Source: Entomortierella parvispora (Eukaryota > Mortierellomycota > Mortierellomycetes > Mortierellales > Mortierellaceae). From it: DNA of 64,000 nt. This document shows, one piece after another, positions 22,209 through 34,217 of the stretch (its first letter is position 1; each line of letters begins with the position of its first letter). The position numbers and the translations under genes are program-made. The stretch covers positions 2,480,001 to 2,544,000 of the forward strand of contig OY752140.1 in assembly GCA_963573315.1 (NCBI GenBank), read 5' to 3'. The notes below the pieces were generated by a model. It worked only from the letters and a program-made list of their open reading frames with translations, was not told the DNA's origin and made no database searches.

Positions 22209-22990
22209 TCAGTTGTCTGATGCCTTCTTTCCAAAGTACTTTCGTTCTCCAGACCCGATAATGTCAATTTCGCTTAGGTCAGATTCAATGTTAAATACCT
22301 GGAAAGTGCCACGGATGAATGAGCAGAGGAGGTCGAATCTGGTCTGTCGTTCAAAAAGGTACAGGACACCCATATATTTCGGGAAACATCTTAGTAAGAG
22401 TTTAGGAGTTTAGGATTACGAATACGAACCGACGGACAGGCGCGTTTGGTGCAATGTTAAACACTCTGTCCCGGAATTGCTCATACGAGCAGATCTCTCC
22501 AAGCACCGACGACATCAGCTCCGCAAGTTCAGGTGCACCTTCACATATGGGAAAGTCATTGAGGATGGCAATGAATGCCGATTCACTGATGCTGTAAGTC
22601 GATCAAGTCGTCTTATGCCATGTCCATCGGGGCTTTCCGATGCTACTTACAATCTTTAAACAACTTTCCGATATCCTCACCGACCAGCAACCAATGGGTT
22701 CGCTGATTGGTCAAGGCATATTGAAGCCCCTCTGGCGAGTATGCTAGCGGAGGCAGTTTAGACGATCCTACCGGAGGACACAGGTTCATGGGTAAAGGTG
22801 ACGATGAGCCAATACAACAAAGGCGTACATAAGAGGGGCTGGCTGCCATTTGGTCCTTCTTATCACAGAATAAAACACATGTAAGTAACAGTTTACACGA
22901 GTTACCAATTAATAATTTGGACGGGAAACTCCCTTTCATGATCGATTTCTCTCGCCTCTTGACGCTTGAGGCTGCCGGTAACGATGACAC
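22209..22990 (-). CDS. Unrecognised protein, three exons
   Basis: Probable exons are about 22648-22990, 22430-22591 and 22209-22389. They read as ordinary globular protein: GLQYALTNQRTHWLLVGED in the first, SESAFIAILNDFPICEGAPE and YEQFRDRVFNIAPNAPVR in the second, and MGVLYLFERQTRFDLLCSF in the third, ending at TGA 22209. The second and third exons join in phase across a 40-nt intron. The first and second do not join in phase at the visible donor (GATT/GTAAGT), so either that junction is wrong or a base is missing. I do not recognise the family; no membrane segment or catalytic motif stands out. Its start at 22990 lies only 55 bp downstream of the stop of the next small gene on the same strand, which is unusually close. 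Confidence 0.5.
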
Positions 22991-23045
22991 GATTATTATG
23001 AGGAAGGCGTCAAATGTATGGTGGTTGTTGACTAGGATTAATGTG

Positions 23046-23594
23046 CTAAGGTCGCTGCTGCTGCTTGTATCTCCCCATTATGAACTCCAGCACACTCTTC
23101 TCTTCGTCCACATCCTCCTTTTCGTGGGCCTGGAAGGAGGCTCTCTCTTGCCTGGCAGTTGTGGTATCGGTGCCAACTTTTCGGACATTCTTTTGTAGAT
23201 TGCCCTTCATTCTGAAAAAGGACATGGAGATGTTTCTGTCGAATATTTTCGGGCTGTGAAACTAAAGCGGCATCCGAGAGAAGGGCGGAGGATTCAGTGT
23301 TCTCGTCAAGATGCTGATTGTGAGCTGAACACAGGATATGACCATCATGCGTCCCGAAAGTTGACAAAGTCTATAAACTGTTCTTAAAGTCATTGTTGTC
23401 CTGACCGTAATACTCGAATACTCGTGAGGCGGAGGTAAAGATAATGTTGCATTCCGATCTACAGCAGAAAGTAAATTTGTAAGTAGAAGAGCTGAGGCAT
23501 GATAGAATAATATAAGAAATCCCGCTTTACACACCACAATGAACCCTTTTGCGACTTTAATCGGTCTCGTCCCCCTCGCCCATGGAAATGACAT
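23046..23594 (-). CDS. Small unrecognised protein, 92 residues
   Basis: Three short exons, 23535-23594, 23406-23458 and 23046-23211, join in phase with GT-AG borders and give a 92-residue basic protein. It starts MSFPWARGTRPIKVAKGFIV, has a YLYLRLTSIRVLRMKG segment, and ends in a charged helix (RQERASFQAHEKEDVDEEK...) followed by QQQRP. Its size, basic N-terminus and lack of acids in the first 55 residues would suit a small mitochondrial protein such as an assembly factor or ribosomal subunit, but no family is recognised. Splicing of the tiny middle exon (53 nt) is inferred only from phase and splice-site match. Confidence 0.45.
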
Positions 23595-24557
23595 CTAGAG
23601 GCAATCTTTTTGAAGGAATTGAGGAAAAGGCTGCTTTCTTGGACCTGGTATGGCTAGATGAGTGATGAGCTGTAATAAAGGAGAAAATTAATGATCATTA
23701 ATTCTGTGCTATTAGATATCGACAATGCATGAAGTGGATGCAATGATGCATAACAGACAGCAAAAAACAACGACGTAGATAGTAGGAAGAAGATCCTGTG
23801 CTTCAGATATCGTTAGTCTACCGAACGACACGTATTCCAAAGTACCCAGCTCCAGGCCTATTTGTATCAATCTCATTCGAGCCCCCACGGAGAAGTGTGA
23901 AAAGTATTATTGCAATCCTGACGAGAGAGAAAGATGTGCATTGAGGAAAGGTTGAACATGGTCAGAGGCTCTCATTGGGGAAACAGACAGGGGGGGAATA
24001 AGCGGGTTGTAATGCACAGGGGACACACACGAGCTGGATTGGGCAATGATGGAAGGAGTAAAAAAAATGATACTTGTTCAGGAGACGGCCGCTGGACGAG
24101 AAGAAACGTGTAAGATTATTGACGATTGATTGGGGACTGAATGGTGAGTGTGGATGGGGATATTTGTCAAGCGGAGACAAATGAAATGCCATATCGCGCG
24201 ACACGAGGGTTAGACCAGCCTGAGAGTTGGAGGACTTAAGGGTTTTACACGTGCCAGGTCACATTCCGCGCATTTTTTCCTCCGCGGGCCGCTGCACACA
24301 CGCTTGCATGCATCAACAAAAAGTGTCGATGCCTCTTTTCTTCCAACATCTCCATCTCTCTCCCAACATTATCAAACACTTGCCTCTTTGCTCTGAACCT
24401 ATCATTTCCTTCTCTTCTTTTTCTTTTCCTTCTCTCTTCCTCCCTTCCTCCCTTCCTCCGTTGTTCGCAAACCTGCATCGTCGACAACGAGTCTCACTCT
24501 TTACCTGCCTTGAGTGACCCTTCCTTCGTTCTCCCGCCTGACCCTCTCTACCATCCC
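23595..24557. other. Intergenic region upstream of the FYVE-ARM gene
   Basis: 963 bp with no supportable gene. It contains an 18-bp perfect palindrome at 23686-23703, a CACGTG box at 24248-24253 about 310 bp before the FYVE-ARM ATG, and a CT-rich tract (about 24340-24480) typical of fungal core promoters. Confidence 0.5.
23686..23703. other. 18-bp perfect palindrome
   Basis: AATTAATGATCATTAATT reads the same on both strands. AT-rich palindromes of this length can be homeodomain/bZIP-type binding sites or chance in AT-rich DNA. Confidence 0.6.
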
Positions 24558-27500
24558 ATGCCAACCCCTCGTCCTCGTCCTCTTCACCAACACCAGAACC
24601 GACCCGACAACGCCATTTCCACCGCCATTTCCACTGCCATTTCCACTACCCCTGGACAACCGCCTAATTCTGCTCCGATAGAAACCACCACCGCTGACTC
24701 TCGACAAAACCAACTTCACCTTCATTCTGCCGTCGCCAGTCCCCTGAACAGCCCTGCCGTCTTTTCCGTCGATCGCTTTACTGCTTCGAATAACCAACGC
24801 GACAATGTTACTGATAGCAACCTGCAGCCCAATGTCCTTCAATCGAATGCGCCCCTCGGTCTCTACAGGAATGTAGGCGACGACGCTGCAGGATCACTCT
24901 CGACCTCAGAGAGTCAAGCTCACAACATCGCTCTTATTCAGGCCAGACTCTTTTCACAGCAGCTGATGAAGCATCAACAACAGCACCAGCACCAGCACCA
25001 GCTGTGGCGCTACCAACGTCATTCACCACAGCAACAGCCACCGACTGGACCACGCTCCAACATTTCAGGAGGATTGCGAGGAGTTGGCATAGGAGAACCC
25101 GACTTTGGAGAAGGAGAGCGACCTGCAGTTGGCTCCGTGATGAGTGGTCGTCCTGGGAGCATTGCTACTAGCTCGTTTGGAGGGTCGAGCCCGGTACTCG
25201 GAAGTGTCGTGGTGGAAGGGCGCACGGAGCAAACTCTGCTCCTGATGCGACCACCGTGGGTTCCGGACCAAGACGCATCCTCCTGTCATATATGTGCCCG
25301 AACCTTTAATACCATGCGTCGAAAGGTATGTTTATGTTTGTATTGGTTGTGTTGTTTTTTCACCCAAGATGCGTTGCAATTGTTGGTGTGCAAGCATCTC
25401 CTCTGTGTTAGCGTGGACGAGCTATCATTCCGAACGCGTCTGAAAATTGTCAGACGCGAACCTGGCTAAACAGGGAGAGGGCCTGGGCGTATCGACAGAG
25501 AATTAACAATGAGCAACGCAACACGCCATCCATTACACCATGCCTGTGTTTGTTGATGCACGTGTAATGCCTTTTGATCCTGACCTAACCTTGTGTCATT
25601 ATCTTTTATGTTGCCGCCTCTGACTCCTGGACCACAGCACCATTGCCGTCAATGGTAAAGATACGCCCCCGATATGCCTCCAATGTACCACACTTCTTGA
25701 TGCAATCTCCAACACCCCCTCCGTCGCCTGACCACACTCGCTGACTTTTAGCCCACCCTTATTTTCTTTTTCTTTTACGGTGAAAACCACCACTTCAGTG
25801 GAAACGTTCTCTGTCATGACTGCAGCGCCCAAAGCATTGCGTTGCCGCAGCTGGGGTACACGAAGGCCGTACGAGTATGCAGCAACTGCTTCGAGGTGGC
25901 TTATCTTGTCGCATACTGTCTTTCTGATGATCTTGGACCATCCACACAGGTGAGGCAGAACCCTGGCTCCGCAGTCCCTCGTTAGGCCCTATGTAATGAT
26001 TTGTTTTTTAACAGATGTTTCGACTTTGAAATGATTGAGTAGATACATGGCGCCCGCGGTCTGTACGAACTTGTAGAGTCCAACAAAGGTATGACTAAAG
26101 TTGTTCGCTCAGAAAAGTCTTGGAGCGTGTTTAACCAAGCCTACCTTTGTAGCGTCGATCCTGGAGAACGTGGTGGACAACGGTGGAGTGGATGCCTTGA
26201 TATATCTCTGCAACAAAATACATGGATTCGAACTACATGCCCTGGCAACATCTTCCTTGGCCATATTGGCAGAACATGGTAAGGCTAACCTCTGTCTGAC
26301 AATGTTTGTCCCTATATTCCTCCCTGCTGACTTGACTCTGCCATAGAACCCACTCAAAATGTACTCGTCGCAAAAGGTGCCATGCCCGTTCTTTTTGGAC
26401 TTGTGGGAGTCTACGCCTTCCAAGCTATGACTTCTGCCAGACCTCCGTCACCCCCTCCTACGTCTCTACAACGTATGGCGTCCACCATGTCTCTGCATTC
26501 AAAGAACTCAAGACGCGTTGAAACTGTGGTAGTTGTTCTAATGAATATCACTCACATCGTATATCATCTGGTTTATAACCGTAAGTCACTTCTTTCCGTT
26601 CAAACTGGTCTGCATCGTTCAATAGCAGAAGTTTTGACTTTTTTTTCTTTGACTCTTGGATATGTAGCGGAACTTGCAAAGCAAATGGTCCGAGATGGGG
26701 CCTTGGACTGCCTCATGAGTCTTTCCGTTTACTTCCCAGCAGAAGTTCGAACGCATGCTACGGAGCGAGCAATTCGCTCGATGGCTCTGGCGAAGGAAGG
26801 CCACGGGCTGGAAAACATGACTGCAACTGATAACGATGAGGTGATGACTGGGACACTCTCATCGCAACCTTCGTCAGATGAAAATGAGGAACATTCAGTT
26901 TTGGCGATGGACGAAGTATTCCACGTCCGTCTAGAAAATATGCAAGGAATTGCAGCAAAGTGCATTTCTGTCCTGGCCTCCAACATGTCGAGTCAAACTT
27001 TTCTTGTCGACGACCCAGAGAGAATCGATCGCTTAGTCCAGCTCCTCTATTCCAATAATCCGGATGTGGTCAAGTATGCCTCCAAGACTATGGCCTACCT
27101 GTCGCTGAGGAACGACCGATTCAAGCCCAATCTTGTAAGAGGCTCTGGCGCTGCGGCATTGCTTTCCGTGATCTGGTCCGGGGCAGGAGCGTCCCCTGAT
27201 GATGAATCGCGCTCTGTTGGAACGGCGCTCTCTGAGGCAGTCTCACACTCTTGCTGCGCGCTCGCTAATTTGGCGACTAATACGGAATCACAAGAGATTC
27301 TCATGAGCCATTTGGATCTTTTGAATGCGGCTTGCTCCGTTGTCGGTCGCTTCCCGCATCAGAAGGAAATCGAGCGACATATTGCTCGACTGATTGCCAA
27401 CCTGGCACTGTACGGTAGGACAGAAACCCTATGATCAATCTGGCCCCATTGTTTATTTCGACTAACAATTTTTTGGGACTATTTTTTATGAACAGAGCAA

Positions 27501-29432
27501 AACAAGCTCTTGCTGTTGACGGGAAGTGGCTCTCCATCAGAGAATATTCATTCTGAGCAATCCCAAAGTCCACAATCACTATCGGCCGCCATCCCACAGC
27601 GCCATTCCTCTCCATCGCCTCGTCGAGCTAAAGGAAATGTCATTCCTACTCTCCTTTATATTGGTGCCCTTACTCTGGAAAGGGCCGATGGGGTCAATCT
27701 TGATGCGAGCGGCGACGTTTCTCAACCGCTCCACGATCAGCATACTCTTGATTTCATGAACGACGACAAGATTGCCATGGAATCATCTGATACTGGATAT
27801 CTGACACCGAGCGAGTCTGCCTCTGAGAAGGAACAAGAATCGACTACAGAAGAATCACAAGACCCATTGGAGGTAGACACTTTGGATTGGATCACCGTTC
27901 CTGGAATGGAGGATGTACAGAGGCACATCATTCGAGCCATTGACAATCTGATGACGGTAGTCATGGAGGACCCCGAGTCTGACCAGAGCTCCAAAGTATT
28001 TTCCAAAATTTGGCCCACTCTTGGTCTGATCAAAACAATCCAGATGACCAACCAAGATGAAGACACCCAGAGGCGCGCTTCCCATGTGCTTTGTACCTTA
28101 ATTCAGCAGCAACAGATCCATGGCGACACCCTGGCGGCGCTGCAGCAGCAATTGCAGCCTCAACTTCAGCCTCCAGTCATGATCCCCTTGTCAGAGGCGG
28201 AAACAACGCGCACTCATGAGCGGGAACCAGCTTCTGTACGAGGATCTTCGAAGGCGAATGAAAAATCTGCGATGGAGGCTTTGGAGGAGGGCAACTCTGA
28301 GAAGTGTGGTCAAAAGTCAAGATGGGCTGAGAATGACCAAGAGATCGAGAACAAGGAGAGAATCGAAAAGGAGGCACTTGAAACGAAACTGCACTTGGAG
28401 AAAGAACAGCAAAAGGCTGGACGCTTGGAGGTTGTGCGGTTCAAGAAGATGCGTCAAGGGGCCGAGCGCTTAGAATCTGCACGTCTCGAAAAGGAGCGTA
28501 AAAAAACTGAGCGCCTGGTAGCGGAACTCTTGAAGGCTGAACGTCTCGAGAAGGAACGTCAAGAAGCGGGACGCTTGGAGGCTGAACGTCTCGAGAAGGA
28601 ACGTCAAGAAGCGGGACGCTTGGAGGCTGAGCGTCTCGAGAAGGAACGTCAAGAAGCGGGACGCTTGGAGGCTGAGCGTCTCGAGAAGGAACGTAGAGAA
28701 GCGAAACGTCTGGAAGCTGCTCGCCTGAAGGAGGAACGTAAAAATGCGGACCGCTTAGAGGCTGAACGTCTTGAGAAGGAGCGCCAAGAAGCTGAACGTT
28801 TGGAAGCTGAACGTTTGGAGGCTGAACGTTTGGAAGCTGAACGTTTGGAAGCTGAGCGTTTGGAAGCTGAGCGTTTGGAAACCGTACGTCTCGAGGAGGA
28901 ACGTCAAGAAACCGAACGCTTGGAATCTGAACGTCTCGAGAAAGAACGTCAGGAGATTGAACGTCAGGAGACTGAACGTCTGGAAGTTGCACGTCTCAAA
29001 AAGGAGCGCCAAGACACCGAACGCTTGGAGAACGCACGCCTCAAGAACCACCGAAAGGCCTCCGAAAGACTGACTGTACGTACTGAACAAGAGCGTGAGG
29101 AAATCGACCAACTGGATAAAGAACCATATGAACCCGCACGTATGCAGGAGAAGCGAGAGAAATATAACCTCGAGACTGTACAGGATCTGGTTGGTCAGAG
29201 GAGAGAAGATACTGACCAGGAGACTCAAGATGACCAGCCAAAAGCATCATCCGGCAAGAAGGAAGGCAAAGTCGAAGAAGATAAAACTGCAACCCCCACT
29301 CAGCAGAACGAAAAGACTATAGACTCCACGTTCAAAGCGACACAGAGCTCTGAAGAACTATCGACCAGTCAAGACGATGAGATGGTGCCCAAGGAAAAAG
29401 CAAAGAAGAAGAAGAAGAAATCTGGGAAGTGA
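24558..29432 (+). CDS. FYVE zinc finger - armadillo protein with long charged single helix
   Basis: Eight exons join in phase: 24558-25325, 25638-25654, 25799-25949, 26043-26088, 26153-26278, 26347-26580, 26668-27414, 27496-29432 (1341 residues). Residues 1-225 are Gln/Pro/Ser-rich. A FYVE domain (about 231-300) shows WVPDQDASSCHIC, RRKHHCRQCG, VLCHDCS and VRVCSNCF. It is expected to bind PI3P on endosomal or vacuolar membranes. The basic core HHCRQC is supplied mainly by a 17-nt micro-exon. Armadillo-like helical repeats follow (about 310-690; LATSSLAILAEH, KYASKTMAYLSL, SHSCCALANLATN). Residues about 970-1230 form a continuous Glu/Arg/Lys/Leu helix (ERLEKERQEAGRLEA and similar), then a Lys-rich tail. 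Probable role: a membrane-trafficking tether or scaffold; the cargo or partner is unknown. ATG 24558 is the first in frame. Confidence 0.8.
28536..28895 (+). repeat. 45-bp and 15-bp tandem repeats coding for a charged helix
   Basis: Near-identical 45-bp units (peptide ERLEKERQEAGRLEA) occur about four times from about 28536. Six 15-bp units (peptide ERLEA) follow at about 28795-28880. The DNA-level identity points to recent expansion by slippage or unequal exchange within the helix-coding exon. Confidence 0.85.
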
Positions 29433-29581
29433 TTTGAAAGAGCCGTTTGTCTTGATTTTTTTTTTTTTTTTTTTGCGGTTTAAATTAACCGAGATATTTT
29501 TAATAAATAAAAAAGAGGGATTTCTTACGTACATCTCTCAATCCGTCTCCATTCCACATCTCCAGCCTTCTGTGTTGAAAA

Positions 29582-30505
29582 ATGTACCACGAATGTCAAA
29601 ATCAAGGACAATGTGGTAAGCACACACTTAACAACCTGGTAAGAGGCAGTTGAGGTGTCGATAGCTCACCAGTATTGGATACTTTAAGCAGAGCTCTCCT
29701 GACCGAAAACCCTACAATAGCTACAAGGACCCGTCTTCAGTATCGCCGATCTGGATGCTATTGCAGAAAATCTGCGACAGACTGCACAAGAAAACCTACA
29801 GCGAACTATTTGGAAGAACCCCTACAAAAGTCCCCTGTGGGTCGATCGAGCGTGTGCTTTTTGCGATGGATGACATATGATCTGAGGACGACAAACTAAC
29901 GTGTCGTCCACAAACCCCCACTCTAGAGGTATGGGATATTACGATCTTAGCGTCTTAGAGGCTGCGCTCAATCAACAGCATTGCGATTTGGCCTGGTTTG
30001 ATGCACGACATGGTAAAGTGAGGGAAGCTTCGAGGTGAATGCACGTGTCGGGAGTGAGACTTTAAGCCTAGTGTCCTTCAGTTGACGATTCTCACGACAT
30101 ATACATCGTTGACTATTAGACATTGGAGAATGTTTGAGCAAACAGGACGAATCAATGGTGGGCCTCATAGTTCATATACCGACTTCACCGCGCTGGATCC
30201 CATTTTGGAAAGGACAGCACTGGTTCGGAATCCTACGTCTCCCCGATGGCGCGTATGTGGACCTTGACTCGCGGCTGTCGAAACCCACACCTTTTGAAGG
30301 ATTTGAAGAAGTAAGTATGTGTGTATGTAGACCGACACATGAAAGTCAAGGAATCAAAAGAGAAGGCGGCCGCAAAGACTTTGAGGGACTGACGACGATC
30401 TTGCTTGGTTGCCTGTGCTGTGCATAGACAGTTGCGTTTCTGTGGAGCATGCTTGGACAGGGTGGGCGGCTGTTTCTGGTGCACAGATCCACGACGACGG
30501 AATAA
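29582..30505 (+). CDS. Josephin-domain deubiquitinase (JOSD1/2-like)
   Basis: Cysteine protease that removes ubiquitin. Five exons join in phase: 29582-29638, 29721-29836, 29927-30012, 30120-30310, 30428-30505 (175 residues, close to JOSD2). The catalytic Cys is residue 11 (NQGQCGKHTLNNLLQG), followed by DLDAIAENL and the family motif GYYDLSVLEAAL. The catalytic His is residue about 120 (GQHWFGI). The third catalytic position, Asn in ataxin-3, is Asp here (about 134, YVDLDS). The C-terminal strand is RLFLVHRS. No UIM or other domain is attached, so it is the minimal Josephin form. The ATG at 29582 gives only ten residues before the Cys, as in the family. The gene starts 149 bp after the FYVE-ARM stop on the same strand. 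Confidence 0.88.
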
Positions 30506-31118
30506 ACTTGGATTTAAGGGGCCAAGCATGTGGCAAAGCGCGGCAGATTTTTTTTTTTTCTTGGTCTGGTCTGTCATCACCTGAGAGCCGTCTTTCGCAC
30601 CTTGTCTGTGTGTAATTCGCTTTCCTCGAGCGCCATTCTTTCTTATTGCCCCTTGCTCAACCCGCTCCTTCTCGTTCACCCTTCTACTCACACTCCATCG
30701 CGTCTTATCTCAAGGTAAAAGTTCAAAAGTCATGCCCTTTTCCTCCCCTCTCCTCCAAGTCCATTTCATCCCTGGGCTAATGCGACCGAGACTTTTAATT
30801 ATTCACTCTCCGTCTGCCCAAAGAGCCATTCATGCATGCATTCCTTCAGTCCTTCGCTCCTTCATTCCTTATTGCCTCTCCCCGTATTTTCTATTTACCC
30901 AAGCTTTACTCTCTTCATCTGCAAACGTGCTTGTTTTCAACAACCGCGAAGGCGGAGGATGCCGGGCTCTTCTTTTACTATACAGTGCATCCTTGCCCCG
31001 GCCCAAACTAGAGTTTGGGCGGAGCGATACCAAAAAGAAAAAAAAGGCATAAATGCAAGTCTTGTGTATCTCACGCCTTTTCATTTCTTTGCCCACGGCA
31101 TAATCCCACCTAGCCAAA
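30506..31118. other. Intergenic region upstream of Argonaute
   Basis: 613 bp without a gene. It is CT-rich, with T runs (30549-30559), pyrimidine tracts at 30630-30760, and an inverted ggcccaaactagagtttgggc at about 31000-31020 (a 9-bp stem around a 3-base loop), which could fold in the 5' UTR or mark a terminator-like hairpin. Confidence 0.45.
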
Positions 31119-34100
31119 ATGTCATCCTCGGCCGCCGCTGCTCCTATCCATCTAACTGATGTCGTCAAGCGGCCGGATGTTGGAACTGCTGGAAATAAGA
31201 TCCAGGTCAGGACCAACTTCTTTGAGGTCATCAACCTCCCAAACATCAACATACATCACTATGATGTTACCATTACCCCCGACGTGCCTCCCCCACTGAA
31301 CCGCAAGATCTTTTCACAATTTGTTGAGAAACACCGAGTATCCGACTTGAAAGGCGTCCGTCCTGTCTACGATGGACGAAAGAACATGTTTTCCGCAAAG
31401 TCGTTACCTTTTGACAGCAAGACCTTTGAGGTAAGATGAACGGTCTATACCTGTTTGCCAACCCTGTTTGCCAAGAATGGACTCGCAAGGTTGCTTTTGG
31501 ATTGATTTGTCCCTGCTCCTTCAAATCCCTATAGATTATCCTGCCTGGTGATGTTAGGCCAAATTCAAAGAACCCCACACCCTCCTTCAAGATCAAGATC
31601 AAGAAGGCTGCAGAAATTAATCTTGAGGAACTTTCTCGATTCCTCAAAGGGAAGTCTGCTCTTTCAAACAACTGCCTCACAGCCATCATGGCCTTGGATG
31701 TCCTGATCCACCATGAACCAGCGATGCTCTATCAAACCGTCGGAAGATCGTTTTTTACTCCTAACGGCAGCCAGCCTCTCTCCGGTGGCTTGGATGTCTG
31801 GCGAGGATTTTACCAGTCTATTCGTCCAACTGCAGGTAAAGGACGGATGATGGACAAATGAACAATAAGCGATGTGTACATAACGGCACCCTCATACAAA
31901 CTCGTGACGCTCATTCTCATTTAGGCAAAATGATGGTTAATGTCGATGTCTCCGCTACGGCGTTCTTTCAGTCAATTCCTTTGACTGAAATGGTTGTCAA
32001 GATCCTTGACTTGAGAAGTGCCGGTAAGTAATACTATTACTTCGCTCGCGACAAGTCACTCTCTGTTGAGAAGTGGCGTTTCTAATTAGTAATATGACAT
32101 GAACATTTAGACGATCTCCGTCGCTCGTCGCTGAATATGAAGAAGGTCGAGAAAATGATTAAAGGTCTGCGAATCCGAGCCACACACCGAACGCTCTCCT
32201 CAAAGACCTTCAAGATATTTGGGCTTACGAATACCTCAGCCAAAGACACGGTTTTCAATCAGCTTGTGAACGGCAAGGGCCCGAACGCAGAGCCCGTTGA
32301 GGTCAAGACGAATGTTGCCAAATACTTCCAGGAGGCCTATAACGTCGCCTTGAAGTTCCCAACACTGCCATGTGTTATTGTTGGAAAAACTGCGATGCTC
32401 CCTCTGGAAGTTTGCTGTCTTGTTGAAGGACAGCGATACCAGAAAAAGCTTGATGAACGACAAACAGCCGACATGATCAAGTTCACGTGTCAACCTCCAA
32501 CCGTCCGTGCAAACAACATCAAGGATGGCCTTCGAATCTTGAAGTACGAAAGAAACGAATACCTGAAGGACTTTGGCCTTAAAGTTTCGAATGAAATGGC
32601 AACAATTCAGGCACGCGTTCTCGCAGCCCCCACAATCAACTACAATCCGACGTCCCGAGAGCCAAGCATCCGTCCCCAGTTCGGCGCCTGGAACCTTATC
32701 AACAAAAAGGTTTTAAGAGGCGCCAAACTTTCCTCGTGGGGTGTCATCGTCTTCGGAACAGAACAGCATGTGCCCAAGGCGCAGGTTACTGCCTTTGTCC
32801 GGGAGCTTATCGTCACTTGCAACGACACTGGCATGAACATTGTCAACAAGACTCCACCCGTCATATATGGCAACCCCCAAGGCGATATTGAGGCAGCCTT
32901 GCGGGACATTTATAACAGAGCAGGGAACGCGGTCAAGATAAAGCCGGAGCTGATAATGTGTATTCTTCCTACCACTGGCGTTTCGTTGTATGCCGAGATT
33001 AAGAGAGTGACGGACACAGTCCTGGGAATCTCTTCCCAGTGCATTCAGGTGAAGCATACCCGGGAAGCGAAGAAACAATACTGTGCCAACGTTTGCCTCA
33101 AGATGAATGTGAAACTTGGCGGTATCAACTCACAGCTGGCTCCGAAGTCCATGCCCTTTCTGGAGGACAAGCCAACCATTTTCTTTGGTGCTGACGTGAC
33201 GCACCCAGGTCCAGGTAAATAAGTTCAGGTGCAATTTTAATCTTGAGATTTATAACAGTTATTGGAGTCTCTTTCTTAACATCGTATTCCGTTCCTCTTA
33301 GGGGACACAACCAGACCGTCGATTGCCTGTCTTACTGCCTCGATGGATGGAAAAGCTGCAAGATATGCTGCTGCAGTCCGCACCCAGACTTCTCGCCAGG
33401 AGACAATGGCGGACCTTGCTGAGATGACGGAAGAGCTCTTGCGCGCGTTTTATGTCTCGTACGTACTTTATCAACTTCAATGGAATTTTGATCCTGAATA
33501 TCGTACTCACATTTTTTAATTGTTTCTTTTGGTTGGGAAAAGGAACAAGGTGAAACCGGAGAGGATTCTCTTCTATCGCGACGGCGTAGCAGAAGGACAG
33601 TTTGCCGAGGTGATGCGAGTCGAGGTTGCGGCGTTGAAGCAAGCGTTCGCCAAGCTTGAAGCAACTTATGCGCCAAAGTTGACGTTTGTTGTCGTGCAGA
33701 AACGCCACCATGCGCGGTTCTTCCCGATGAGACGCGAAGAAGGGGACCGCAGCGGCAACTGTTTTCCTGGAACAGTCGTAGATACTGGAATAACTCATCC
33801 GTTTGAGTTCGATTTCTATCTGCAAAGCCACGCAGGGCTACTGGGTACATCGCGACCTGCTCATTACTGTGTGCTACACGATGAAAACAGGTTCAAGGCG
33901 GACCAACTGCAGGATATCAGCTACAAGTTGTGCCACTTGTATGCCCGCTGCACTCGCACCGTGTCAATGGTACCACCCGCGTACTATGCCCATTTGATTG
34001 CCGCTCGGGCCCGATTCCATGCGAGAGGAGAGAACTGGAGTGACACGTACTCGACAGACACCACATTGAGTGAAGGCCCCGCCTATGCCAGAGTCGCGAA

Positions 34101-34217
34101 ATCACTCACCCAAGGTAAGGATGCGTGGCAAAAACCCTCCAATACCCTAATTTTTGCCTAGTTACTAACACGGCTGCATGATTTTTTGAATAACTGATAG
34201 TTATGTGGTTTATGTAA
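31119..34217 (+). CDS. Argonaute (AGO-clade), RNA silencing effector
   Basis: Small-RNA-guided silencing protein of 853 residues from seven exons: 31119-31430, 31535-31835, 31925-32023, 32111-33214, 33302-33458, 33543-34114, 34201-34217. The N domain and L1 are followed by a PAZ domain (about residues 235-360; KYFQEAYNVALKFPTLPCV). The MID domain comes next, then PIWI with the slicer tetrad Asp (FFGADVTHP), Glu (RDGVAEGQF), Asp (VVDTGITHP) and His (RPAHYCVLHD). All four are present, so slicer activity is expected. The last exon has only 17 nt and codes the C-terminal VMWFM, equivalent to the buried hydrophobic tail of Argonautes. The gene implies a functional RNAi pathway, which in fungi often limits mobile elements; no Dicer or RdRP lies in the window. 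Convergent with FNIP. Confidence 0.95.
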
